A model generated the notes under the pieces. That model saw nothing but the letters and a program-made list of their open reading frames with translations, was not told the DNA's origin and did no database searches. Shown here piece by piece: positions 7,232 through 14,621 of a DNA stretch of 18,597 nucleotides. How positions within the stretch are numbered: the first letter of the stretch is position 1; every line of letters starts with the position of its first letter. Both the position numbers and the translations under genes were made by a program. The stretch is from an uncultured Actinomyces sp. (GTDB lineage Bacteria > Actinomycetota > Actinomycetes > Actinomycetales > Actinomycetaceae): contig CALIZH010000151.1 of the NCBI GenBank assembly GCA_938028585.1, positions 1 through 18,597 on the forward strand. Direction: 5' to 3'.

Positions 7232-8200
7232 TCACTTCCCCTCTGATGTGGCCTTTTCGTCGCTCGTTCCGGTAGAAGAACGACGATCCAGTCGTTTTGC
7301 GGAAATAAGATCCTTGAGACTGACAATAATAACGCCTGCCAGAATTAAAGCCATACCCGCGATATCGACAAGCGTGAAATGGGTTCCAACAAGAAGGAAC
7401 GAAAAGAAAGTCGCAGAAATTGGCTGAAGGCAGGAAATGAGGCTTGCCCGTACCGGGCCGATATCGCCGACTCCCTGCAGGAATAGCGTGAATGCGAAGG
7501 TCGTGCCGACTAAGACCAGTCCGGCCATGGCCATCACCGACATGAAATCCCACTTGATGGAGTAGGACCAGACGCGAACACCGAGGCCTAAGATGATTCC
7601 GCCGATGATAAAGCCATACGCAACGACCAGTTCGCTGCCGTAGTGGCGGATGAGTTTGACGGGGATCAACGTGTAGAGAGCGAAACCGATCGCGCTGGCA
7701 AGACCCCAGTACAAGGCATCGGTAGAGATCGCCAGAGAGTCAATTTTCCCGTGGGTTGCCAGAATAAAGGTCCCTAGTAAGGCAAAAGTAATGGCAAAGA
7801 GCTCGGTGTATTTCGGAAGACGGCGTGCGGTGATACAGACGAAAACGACAATCAGGATGGGACCGAGGAATTCAATGACCGTTGCCGTTCCCGCATTGGA
7901 ATAGCCGATCGCGACCACGTAGGTCAATTGACTGCCTGCAAGTCCGAGAACCGAATAAATGACCATCGGCAGGTAGGAACGACGGTTTCGCAGGAGGCTT
8001 CTGTGCAAGGCAGAAAAACCTCGGTCTTTAAAGAGAAGGAAGCCCATCGTAGTCGGTGCGGCAAGAAGCATTCGCATCGCGGTGAGCCAATAGGGGTTCG
8101 CGCCATAATCCTTCATCAGGAATTCACTACAGACTCCCGAGAAGCCCCAGGCAATTGAGGCGAGGATCGTGATGAGATATCCACGAGTGCGCGTATTCAT
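7232..8200 (-). CDS. EamA/DMT superfamily membrane transporter
   Basis: A 322-residue inner-membrane protein with about ten hydrophobic segments arranged as two EamA repeats, typical of drug/metabolite transporters. Helix 1 carries AWGFSGVCSEFLM; the end of the first repeat has GTATVIEFLGPILIVVFV and the second has VRASLISCLQPISATFFSFLLVG, the paired P-containing helices of the family. It ends in a charged cytoplasmic tail. The start at 8200 has AAGGA(AG) 3-5 nt upstream and fits the family; an in-frame GTG at 8230 is less likely. Substrate is unknown; amino acids or metabolites are common for this family. It is the first gene of an apparent three-gene operon with the HSP90 and TPR genes and is divergent from ohr. 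Confidence 0.87.
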   Translation of the reverse strand: MNTRTRGYLITILASIAWGFSGVCSEFLMKDYGANPYWLTAMRMLLAAPTTMGFLLFKDRGFSALHRSLLRNRRSYLPMVIYSVLGLAGSQLTYVVAIGYSNAGTATVIEFLGPILIVVFVCITARRLPKYTELFAITFALLGTFILATHGKIDSLAISTDALYWGLASAIGFALYTLIPVKLIRHYGSELVVAYGFIIGGIILGLGVRVWSYSIKWDFMSVMAMAGLVLVGTTFAFTLFLQGVGDIGPVRASLISCLQPISATFFSFLLVGTHFTLVDIAGMALILAGVIIVSLKDLISAKRLDRRSSTGTSDEKATSEGK

Positions 8201-8260
8201 GGTCTTCCTTGGCGGTAATACTCGATGCACTCCACTCTATTCTTTTTCCTCCTAGGGCTT

Positions 8261-8280
8261 AAATATAGTGCGCTATTCGG
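8261..8280. promoter_or_regulatory. Divergent transporter/ohr promoter region
   Basis: The 102-bp gap between the divergent starts contains TATAGT (8264-8269), a plausible ohr -10 that would give a leader of about 27 nt. On the opposite strand TATATT overlaps it. The core ATAG-TGCG-CTAT (8265-8276) is an imperfect palindrome and could bind a regulator. It does not match the TACAATT-type OhrR operator. The -35 regions are weak. Confidence 0.3.
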
Positions 8281-8302
8281 ACAAAAACGACACAATGACG
8301 TC

Positions 8303-8740
8303 ATGAGCAATACACCATCGAAAATTGTGTACACCGCCCGCGCTGAGGTGACGGGTGGCCGTTCTGGACAGGCCCACTCTTTTGAGCCTGATCTCACCCT
8401 AGATATGCGTATGCCACCGGCTCTTGGCGGACCCGGTGGCGGTGCAAATCCTGAAGCTCTCTTTGCTATGGGATATGGTGCCTGCTTCCAGGGAGCTCTT
8501 GGTTTGGCCGCAAAGGAAGCTGGGGTTGATGTTTCCGATTCGAAGGTCGCTGTGAGCGTCGGAATCGGTCCCGAGGGCGAATCCTTCGGTATCACTGTTG
8601 ACATCCGTGTTCTGATTCCCGGTCTTGAGCTTTCGCAGGCGCAGGCATTGGCTGAGCGTACTCACCAGCTTTGCCCCTATTCGAAGGCGGTTGCTGGGAA
8701 CGTTCCCGTTTCGGTTTCGGCAGTAACGGATCTGTCCTAA
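8303..8740 (+). CDS. ohr: Organic hydroperoxide resistance peroxidase Ohr
   Basis: A 145-residue cytosolic thiol peroxidase of the OsmC/Ohr family that reduces organic and fatty-acid hydroperoxides. Both redox cysteines are present in family-specific contexts: YGACFQGAL (peroxidatic C61) and HQLCPYSKA (resolving C124). R20 and E51 (NPEALFA) match the conserved active-site Arg and Glu. Length is that of typical Ohr. The start at 8303 gives the usual N-terminus; an in-frame ATG at 8225 would add an atypical hydrophobic extension and lies upstream of the likely promoter. No Shine-Dalgarno is evident. No OhrR-type MarR regulator lies next to it. It converges with the second TPR gene, with a hairpin between. 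Confidence 0.92.
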   Translation: MSNTPSKIVYTARAEVTGGRSGQAHSFEPDLTLDMRMPPALGGPGGGANPEALFAMGYGACFQGALGLAAKEAGVDVSDSKVAVSVGIGPEGESFGITVDIRVLIPGLELSQAQALAERTHQLCPYSKAVAGNVPVSVSAVTDLS

Positions 8741-8748
8741 AACTATTT

Positions 8749-8793
8749 GTGTTTGTGGGGGTAAGGGCACATGATCCTTGCCCCCACAAACAC
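8749..8793. terminator. Bidirectional hairpin between ohr and TPR copy 2
   Basis: GTGTTTGTGGGGG (8749-8761) pairs perfectly with CCCCCACAAACAC (8781-8793), and after one T/G position AAGG/CCTT extends the stem to about 18 positions. It fills most of the gap between two convergent genes. The minus-strand exit (AAATAGTTTT) is somewhat U-rich while the plus-strand exit is not, so it may serve the TPR gene better. Confidence 0.7.
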
Positions 8794-8799
8794 GCGGGT

Positions 8800-11700
8800 C
8801 TAAGACTGATCTTGAGCCCCGGGGTCTTCCTCGTCGATGAGTTCTTGGATCGCGCGAATGAGCGACCTCAACCTAGTGGGTTTCATCGAGGGTAGTTTTG
8901 TCATCTCAGTGAGTTCGTCGACGCACTCGCGCAGGCCATCGAAATTCCCCGTGACGTAATAGCAGCGTGCAAGAACTTCCATCGGGTAACCGGCCTCGTC
9001 ATATTCTTCGTATGCACGGAAGCATGCGATTGATTCGCGAAGAGCATCCATAGCCTCAACCGGTTTGCCTGCCTTCAGCATTACCCACCCCAAGGTGTAG
9101 TTGTTTTCGGCATGCGATATGGCTACTTGTTTCTCGGTTAACTCTGTCTTGATTGAGGCGATGAGCTGGCGGTCTCGTTCCAATACAGATAGGGCGCGCT
9201 CAAGATCGTCCTCTCCCACGTTTGGTCCCTTGACCATTGCCGCAGCCTCGCGGCGAAGGTACTGATGCTCCCTGAAATACTCTTTCCATTCGTGGCTCAA
9301 TTCTGCGGCAAGATCCGCAGCGTCGGCCTCGGCAATGTAATTCCCCAACTCCTTCGCCGCATTGCTAGCGGTGTCGGCAAGGCTCAGAGCCAGTCGATAC
9401 ATTTCATTTTCACGCAGCACGGCGGAATACTTCATCGCAAGGTCGTAGGCATCTTGGTATTCCTCGATGCAGAGGTAGAAGTGTGCCAAAGTTGGGGCAG
9501 CTTCGGCCAAGCGCATTCTGATATACGGGGAATCATTGAGAGTGCTGAAGGCCTCTTCAAGGATTTCAGTTGCTTCGATAAAACGATCTTTTTCAGCAAG
9601 AGCTTGCGAAAAAAGACGCGCGACACTGACATTCCACACCGCGGTTGGGAAAGCGTGAATGACGTCATTGAGGTGCTTGGCTTGGGCAAGAGCCTCGTCA
9701 GGTTGGTGTGCCTGAAGTGAAGCCGAGCAAATCGTCCCGCGCGAGATGAGGGCGGTATAGGGATCGCACAAATCGTTCAGACGCAGAGCTTGGTCGGCGT
9801 ATTGGCAAGCTGCCATGTATTTTTCGCGTCCAAGCTCTAATTCCTGATATTCCAAAAGAAGGTCAAGCGCAACATGCTTCTTTGAAGGTGCAAAACGGGT
9901 AAAAGCCCTCTCGAGGTTTTCCCAAAGCGCGTAGCTTGCCTCAGTGTCATCGAAGTTTTTGCACATTGTCGCAATGGACGCACATTGGCTGAGAATGAGG
10001 CCAACGAGCTGAATATCTTTCCCCGTTCCCTGATTGCGATTCAGCTCGGGGGCCACTTCTTCAATTAATGCGCGAGCGTTCTTGATACGGGCCATCGCAT
10101 GAGTCATTACTTCTTCGGGGATTTCCTCATCGCGAATGGAAAAATACATGACATCACAGGAAGAACGTTGGAGGTTGATCCATGCAAGGTTGAGCTGCTG
10201 GCGAGTGAGGTGAGCGCGGCGTCCTCTGAGCTTTGAGAAAAAGCCGGGAGAAACAATAGCCGTGTCATCTTCCAGTGCAATAACCGCCTGTTCTGCCTGG
10301 TCGAGAAGCCTGCGAGCAGCATCAAAATTTTGGTGCAATTTGAGGATGACGCAAGCGAAAATGTAGTAGTCCATGACGTCTGCGTGACTGAAATCGATAT
10401 CCAGAACTGACTCGTTCATGACAGTTGCGTGGTCGACGATGAACTGGCGTTCCGGATCGAAACCGGTTGTGTCCGAGAGTGCTGAGAAACGATTGAAGGC
10501 TTCTTGCATCGAGGCCGGGGGAGTGAGTGGACTTAGATCGACACGTGGGTAGGGATTCGTGTCATCGGTGGTCTTCACTTTCTCCTGCTTGATGCGACGC
10601 GTGGAGTATTTCGGTGTTTCATCGACGTCACTACTTGAAATCGCTTCGGGAAGAACTTCGCGCTCGCCCACAACCTCAAAAGACCAGGTTTTTTGTGCGC
10701 GTTCTTCTGCTTCACTGTTAACGGGGCCTTCATCAAGAACCTCGCCAGCAGAGGCCGTGTAAAAATCATTGCCATTTCGCGCATCGAAGAGCGCGGCAAC
10801 AGAGAACAACCATTCTTTGAGTCCTGAGGCAACATCTTCCAAGGGAGTATTGACATCCAAACGAGGCCCCTGGCACCACTGAGATTGCCCGGTGCAAAGC
10901 GCGCGGAAAGCATGTTTTCCTAAACCTCGGTCGACGGCCTCGCGCGCTGCCAATGCAGCACCCTTGAGGTAATCAAAAAGAAGGGCTGCGCTTTCTGCGC
11001 GGGAGGTCACTGCAATGGAGTCGCGCAGGATATCGAGCGCACGCTGCCAACGCCCGGAGAGTACAAGGAACTCCATGTGTTGTCCCAAAAGATCCATGTA
11101 CTGCGCATTACGGCGATGCTGGCGATAGGAACGGACGTGGCATTCCCACGCTGCTTCGGGGCGTCCTGACATCAATAGAGGAATCATCGACAGTGCTTGG
11201 ACTCCTGCAGGCTGATTTCCGCAGCCCTCGCGAATGTCGAGCAAAGGTACAGCTGTCGCAACTGCGCGTTCCCAATCTTTCGCGACGACGGCCTCGGTAA
11301 TCTGGCGTTCGGGATCGCATTGGACGCAGTCGGAAACCTCATCGCGTGGGGTTGCCCGCCACTTCACTAATTCTTCATGGGCGGCCACGGGATCACCCAT
11401 CCGTAGCGCGAGGGAGAAACGGACTCCGTGGACCGCATGCATCGAATAGCCCTGATCCTGGATGAATTTCCCAAAGCCTTCGGAGAGCTCCAGTGCTTGT
11501 TCCTTCGAGACTGCGGGGTTGCGTCCGGTTGCGCTGGTCGCGTTCTTGTACAGCCATGCTAAGGATTCGATCTGATCCGCTTCGAAAGCACCGGGATTTT
11601 CGTCAAATTTTGTGACGAGCCATGCCGTCGGGGCTAGCGCTTTCCATTCTTCATTTCCCTGCTGATAGGCGGTAGCCAGCTCCATGTAAGCCTCGATGCG

Positions 11701-11829
11701 TAGCTCTTCTTCGCCCTCTAAGGAATCGACGAGCACCACTGCACGTGCAAGCTCGGCACTGCACGCGGGCCCCCACGGCATCTTCGCTGCGCGTTCGATA
11801 ATGTCCTTCACTTCCTGGACGGTGCTCAT
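8800..11829 (-). CDS. Giant TPR-type helical repeat protein, copy 2
   Basis: A 1009-residue paralogue of the protein encoded at 2376-5411. Over residues 1-400 the two align without a single gap at about 57% identity (hand count), sharing QQGNEEWKALAP, DCxxCDP (C168, C171), C203, KDWERAVATA and CTGQSQWCQGP (C312, C319). The C-terminal part, probably TPR-like helical pairs such as AHFYLCIEEYQDAYDLAMKY, is much more divergent and keeps only general pattern. No signal peptide or membrane helix is seen. Two adjacent ATGs occur at 11832 and 11829; I prefer 11829 because AAGGG is then 7 nt away and the numbering matches copy 1. It has its own upstream region shared with the divergent feoA. Function is unknown; I infer a partner of the HSP90 homologue or a paralogue with different client specificity. 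Confidence 0.8.
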   Translation of the reverse strand: MSTVQEVKDIIERAAKMPWGPACSAELARAVVLVDSLEGEEELRIEAYMELATAYQQGNEEWKALAPTAWLVTKFDENPGAFEADQIESLAWLYKNATSATGRNPAVSKEQALELSEGFGKFIQDQGYSMHAVHGVRFSLALRMGDPVAAHEELVKWRATPRDEVSDCVQCDPERQITEAVVAKDWERAVATAVPLLDIREGCGNQPAGVQALSMIPLLMSGRPEAAWECHVRSYRQHRRNAQYMDLLGQHMEFLVLSGRWQRALDILRDSIAVTSRAESAALLFDYLKGAALAAREAVDRGLGKHAFRALCTGQSQWCQGPRLDVNTPLEDVASGLKEWLFSVAALFDARNGNDFYTASAGEVLDEGPVNSEAEERAQKTWSFEVVGEREVLPEAISSSDVDETPKYSTRRIKQEKVKTTDDTNPYPRVDLSPLTPPASMQEAFNRFSALSDTTGFDPERQFIVDHATVMNESVLDIDFSHADVMDYYIFACVILKLHQNFDAARRLLDQAEQAVIALEDDTAIVSPGFFSKLRGRRAHLTRQQLNLAWINLQRSSCDVMYFSIRDEEIPEEVMTHAMARIKNARALIEEVAPELNRNQGTGKDIQLVGLILSQCASIATMCKNFDDTEASYALWENLERAFTRFAPSKKHVALDLLLEYQELELGREKYMAACQYADQALRLNDLCDPYTALISRGTICSASLQAHQPDEALAQAKHLNDVIHAFPTAVWNVSVARLFSQALAEKDRFIEATEILEEAFSTLNDSPYIRMRLAEAAPTLAHFYLCIEEYQDAYDLAMKYSAVLRENEMYRLALSLADTASNAAKELGNYIAEADAADLAAELSHEWKEYFREHQYLRREAAAMVKGPNVGEDDLERALSVLERDRQLIASIKTELTEKQVAISHAENNYTLGWVMLKAGKPVEAMDALRESIACFRAYEEYDEAGYPMEVLARCYYVTGNFDGLRECVDELTEMTKLPSMKPTRLRSLIRAIQELIDEEDPGAQDQS

Positions 11830-12002
11830 CATTGATCCCTTCTGAAAGCAAGCAGGAAATTAGATGAGATGATCATAAATCCAATGTGATGGAGAAGATA
11901 AAAGAGCAGTTCAGGGAGTGCTTATGAAGCGTTTCTGCAGAGTTTAAGTGTGCAATAGGCGCGCAATTTCTATGGGAGGGACAAAGGTGTCACTTGCGTC
12001 GA
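11830..12002. other. Divergent intergenic region, TPR copy 2 / feoA
   Basis: This AT-rich gap must hold the TPR copy 2 promoter on the minus strand. A weak TTGGAT-N16-TAATTT pair is visible near 11862-11890 but is not convincing. AAGGG upstream of 11829 is the ribosome binding site. Nothing else is recognised. Confidence 0.3.
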
Positions 12003-12021
12003 TAATGCTTGCCTAACCTTG
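12001..12021 (+). promoter_or_regulatory. feoA promoter -10 overlapped by an IdeR/DtxR-type iron box
   Basis: GATAAT (12001-12006) is a near-consensus -10. The 19 bases at 12003-12021 fit the IdeR/DtxR consensus TTAGGTTAGSCTAACCTAA, with the right half GCCTAACCT perfect and about 13 of 19 positions matching overall. Binding there would block polymerase, which is the expected iron repression of a ferrous uptake operon. The implied transcript start is about 15 nt before the feoA ATG, leaving little room for a Shine-Dalgarno. Confidence 0.65.
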
Positions 12022-12026
12022 GTGAT

Positions 12027-12251
12027 ATGCAACTATCACAATTTCCACTACGGACTCGGGCTCGCCTCGGAAACATGGAGGTTTCCCCCGAACACCGACT
12101 CCGTCTGTATGAACTTGGAGTTCGCCCTGGAAGCGAATTCTTCATTGTGAACAAGGCCGCTTTCGGAGGCCTCGTCGTTAATATCGCCGGTGCGCGCGTT
12201 GCCGTTGACCGCCGTAGTGCTCGGGCAATCGAAGTGGAGGAAATCGCATGA
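12027..12251 (+). CDS. feoA: Ferrous iron transport protein A (FeoA)
   Basis: A 74-residue SH3-like cytosolic accessory protein of the Feo ferrous iron uptake system, thought to act on the FeoB G-domain. The sequence shows the family pattern: MQLSQFPLRTRARL, HRLRLYELGVRPGSEF (the L-x-x-LG-x-x-PG signature), GGLVVNIAGARVAVDR and a terminal A-x-x-IEVEEIA. The start at 12027 gives the usual N-terminus; a TTG at 12009 lies inside the iron box. Its stop overlaps the feoB start (ATGA), indicating translational coupling. Regulation by iron is inferred from the box on its promoter. Confidence 0.92.
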   Translation: MQLSQFPLRTRARLGNMEVSPEHRLRLYELGVRPGSEFFIVNKAAFGGLVVNIAGARVAVDRRSARAIEVEEIA

Positions 12252-14278
12252 GCTGCCCACACTGCTCTCCCAAATCAGATGTCGCTGTGTTGGACACTCC
12301 GACCTCAAGCGGTGGAGAAAAAACGATTGTCTTAGTTGGTAACCCAAACGTTGGGAAATCAACACTGTTCAACGCGATTACCGGTTCCCGCCAGCACGTC
12401 GTTAATGCTCCCGGCACCACGGTTGAAATGAAGCGCGGTACTTGGCGTGCACTGGGTGCAAACCTTGTCGATCTTCCGGGAACCTATTCCTTGATCGCGT
12501 CTTCTCCTGACGAGCAAGTTGTCAGTGACACTCTTTCTGGCGCCGAGGGCTCATTCACCGACCCTCGAACCGGACGAAAAGTTGATCTGGCTATTGTCCT
12601 TTTGGACGCCAGTGCAATGACGCGTTCGCTGTACCTTTTGGGACAGGTCGCACAAGCTGGTCACCCCGTTGTCGCCGTCGCCACAATGGTTGATGTTTCT
12701 GAGAAGGATGGCCAGAAATACCCGGTCGATAAACTTGCCGATGAATTGGGAATTCCCGTTCTTGCTGTAGACCCGCGCCACTACGACAATCCAGATCTTC
12801 TCGAAGGAATTGTCCGTCACGCGCTCGAACACCACGCACGTCCGAAGGGGCTTCCCGTCAACGCGGCTGATGGAAGCTGTACCTGCGGATGCGGTGGACT
12901 GACCCAAGCAGATGAACTCTTCGCCTGGGTTGATCGCGTCGAAACCGCAGTAGTCGGAAAGGCCGAAGGCGACCCCATCCTCTCGACCTCTGACAAGATT
13001 GACCGAGTCCTACTCAACCCCTGGTTAGGAATCCCGATCTTCTTTGTCCTTATGTGGTTCCTCTTCAAAGTCGCAGGCGAATGGGTCAGCCCCGTCCAGG
13101 ACTTCTTCGACCACATTTTCTCTTCAACGGATGAAGGCTTCCCCTCTCTGGCAAACGGTATTACCTACCTCCTCACGCTTGGGGGACTCCAAGACGGCTG
13201 GCTCCACAGCTTCCTCATTGGTGGTCTGTGCACCGGTTTGGGTGTGGTTTCTTCCTTCATCCCCCTGATGTTCATCATCTTCTTGATGATTTCCATCCTG
13301 GAAGACTCCGGTTACATGGCTCGCGCAGCCTTCCTTGGTGACCGTGTCATGCGTGCGATCGGTCTGGATGGCCGTGTGATTTTGCCGCTGATCATGGGAT
13401 TTGGCTGCAATCTGCCGTCACTGGCAGCAACACGAACACTTCCCAACACTGCCCAGCGAATCGTCACGACCATCATTACGCCTTACACCTCGTGCGCAGC
13501 GCGACTGACCATCTACTTGATGATCGCGCGGATTTTCTTCCCCGATAGTGCTGGAACAGTGATCTTCTCGCTCTATGTTCTCTCGCTCATCATGGTGGTC
13601 CTGGGAGCACTTATCCTCAAGCCTTTCTTCACGAAGAAGACCACGGACTCTCCACTGTTCCTGATACTTCCCGCCTACCAGGTTCCGCGAGTTTTCGTGA
13701 TCTTGCGGACTACGTGGTTGCGCGCGTGGGCCTTCGTGAAGGGCGCAGGCAAGATCATCTTGGCCATGACCTTCGTCGTGTGGCTCATGGGTGCCATTCC
13801 GATGGCAGGAAACTACTCTTTCGCCGACTCGGAACTCCCAATGGAGGACTCCCTTTACGGGCGCACCGCTCAGGTGCTTGAGCCTGTCTTCAAGCCCGCT
13901 GGTTTTGGTGAATGGCACATGACCGGCGCTCTGATGACCGGTTTCGTTGCGAAGGAAACAGTGATCTCGTCGATCGTCACCTCCTACAACATGGATCCCG
14001 AAACAGAAGGTGGAGATGCCGAGGATGGCGGTGATGATCTTGGTTCGCTGCCTCAGTTGGTCACTGAATCCTTCCAAAAGTCTGCAGGAGATGCAGCGCC
14101 GATCGGTGCCTTCGCATTCTTGGTCTTTGTGCTGACCTACACGCCCTGCATGGCGACAGTAGCTGAACAGGTCCGCCAGATTGGCGGAAAGCTCACCGCT
14201 GCCGCTGTTGCAGTCCAACTCTGCACTGCGTGGCTGTTGGCTGTTGGCGTCTTCCAGATCGGACGGCTGCTTTTCTGA
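12248..14278 (+). CDS. feoB: Ferrous iron transporter FeoB
   Basis: A 676-residue inner-membrane Fe(II) transporter with a cytosolic N-terminal GTPase domain. G1 is GNPNVGKS (31-38), G2 T57 within APGTTVE, G3 DLPG (75-78). The G4 position reads TMVD (146-149) instead of the common NxxD. The membrane part has both Gate motifs: SGYMARAAFLGDRVM followed by MGFGCNLPS (C387), and TYTPCMATVAEQVRQIGG near the C-terminus. Two cysteine features stand out: CPHC at residues 3-6 and CTCGCGG at 211-217 between the G-domain and the helical region. An acidic/Gly-rich loop (GGDAEDGGDDLG) precedes the last gate. It overlaps feoA by 4 bp and the next small gene by 1 bp. Confidence 0.95.
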   Translation: MSCPHCSPKSDVAVLDTPTSSGGEKTIVLVGNPNVGKSTLFNAITGSRQHVVNAPGTTVEMKRGTWRALGANLVDLPGTYSLIASSPDEQVVSDTLSGAEGSFTDPRTGRKVDLAIVLLDASAMTRSLYLLGQVAQAGHPVVAVATMVDVSEKDGQKYPVDKLADELGIPVLAVDPRHYDNPDLLEGIVRHALEHHARPKGLPVNAADGSCTCGCGGLTQADELFAWVDRVETAVVGKAEGDPILSTSDKIDRVLLNPWLGIPIFFVLMWFLFKVAGEWVSPVQDFFDHIFSSTDEGFPSLANGITYLLTLGGLQDGWLHSFLIGGLCTGLGVVSSFIPLMFIIFLMISILEDSGYMARAAFLGDRVMRAIGLDGRVILPLIMGFGCNLPSLAATRTLPNTAQRIVTTIITPYTSCAARLTIYLMIARIFFPDSAGTVIFSLYVLSLIMVVLGALILKPFFTKKTTDSPLFLILPAYQVPRVFVILRTTWLRAWAFVKGAGKIILAMTFVVWLMGAIPMAGNYSFADSELPMEDSLYGRTAQVLEPVFKPAGFGEWHMTGALMTGFVAKETVISSIVTSYNMDPETEGGDAEDGGDDLGSLPQLVTESFQKSAGDAAPIGAFAFLVFVLTYTPCMATVAEQVRQIGGKLTAAAVAVQLCTAWLLAVGVFQIGRLLF

Positions 14279-14529
14279 TGGCTTCTGCGCAGTTTGTGTC
14301 TCCCGTCCAGCGTCTTAGAGAGGCGCTGGCGCGGGGGTGCACCCTGGAAGCCGCAGCAGCGCAGGCGCAGGTGTCGAAGGCATTCGCCGCTGTCGTCATT
14401 GAGGACATGGAGCGTCGAGGCCATGCAACCAGTGCGCAGTCCCTGTGCGCTTCGGGCTTGGGTGCGTGCCACGGGAATAAGGCACCCGAGGTGATGCTTC
14501 ACTGTTCGGGATGTCCTCTGGTCATCTAG
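14278..14529 (+). CDS. FeoC-like small winged-helix, cysteine-rich protein
   Basis: An 83-residue product whose ATG overlaps the feoB stop (TGATG), so it is translationally coupled as the third gene of the feo operon. Residues about 9-50 (RLREALARGCTLEAAAAQAQ, VSKAFAAVVIEDMERRGH) look like a helix-turn-helix/winged-helix. The C-terminal part carries four cysteines spaced C-X6-C-X11-C-X2-C, ending CSGCPLVI. This layout parallels FeoC of gammaproteobacteria, a small wHTH protein with a clustered-Cys iron-sulfur wing, although direct sequence similarity is weak. I infer a FeoC-like accessory or sensor of FeoB; another metal-binding HTH protein is possible. Confidence 0.7.
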   Translation: MASAQFVSPVQRLREALARGCTLEAAAAQAQVSKAFAAVVIEDMERRGHATSAQSLCASGLGACHGNKAPEVMLHCSGCPLVI

Positions 14530-14552
14530 TAGTGCTCTGAGCTCAACCAACA

Positions 14553-14603
14553 AGAAGGCTCCCTGTCGACCTGCATGAAGCAGTGATCGACAGGGAGCCT
14601 TCT
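14553..14603. terminator. Bidirectional terminator between feo operon and fhs
   Basis: A perfect 17-bp stem pairs 14553-14569 with 14587-14603 (AGAAGGCTCCCTGTCGA and its complement), with an inner CTGC/GCAG stem in the loop. On the plus strand it is followed by TTTCTTTT at 14610-14617. It lies between two convergent transcription units. Confidence 0.85.
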
Positions 14604-14621
14604 GTGCAGTTTCTTTTAGGC

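Noticed and set aside
8225..8302. Upstream in-frame extension of ohr from an ATG at 8225
   Set aside because: The extra 26 residues do not occur in Ohr proteins and span the likely promoter -10.
13418..14218. A 266-codon minus-strand open frame within feoB
   Set aside because: Antisense to a fully recognised FeoB membrane domain; composition is charge- and His-rich without any domain.
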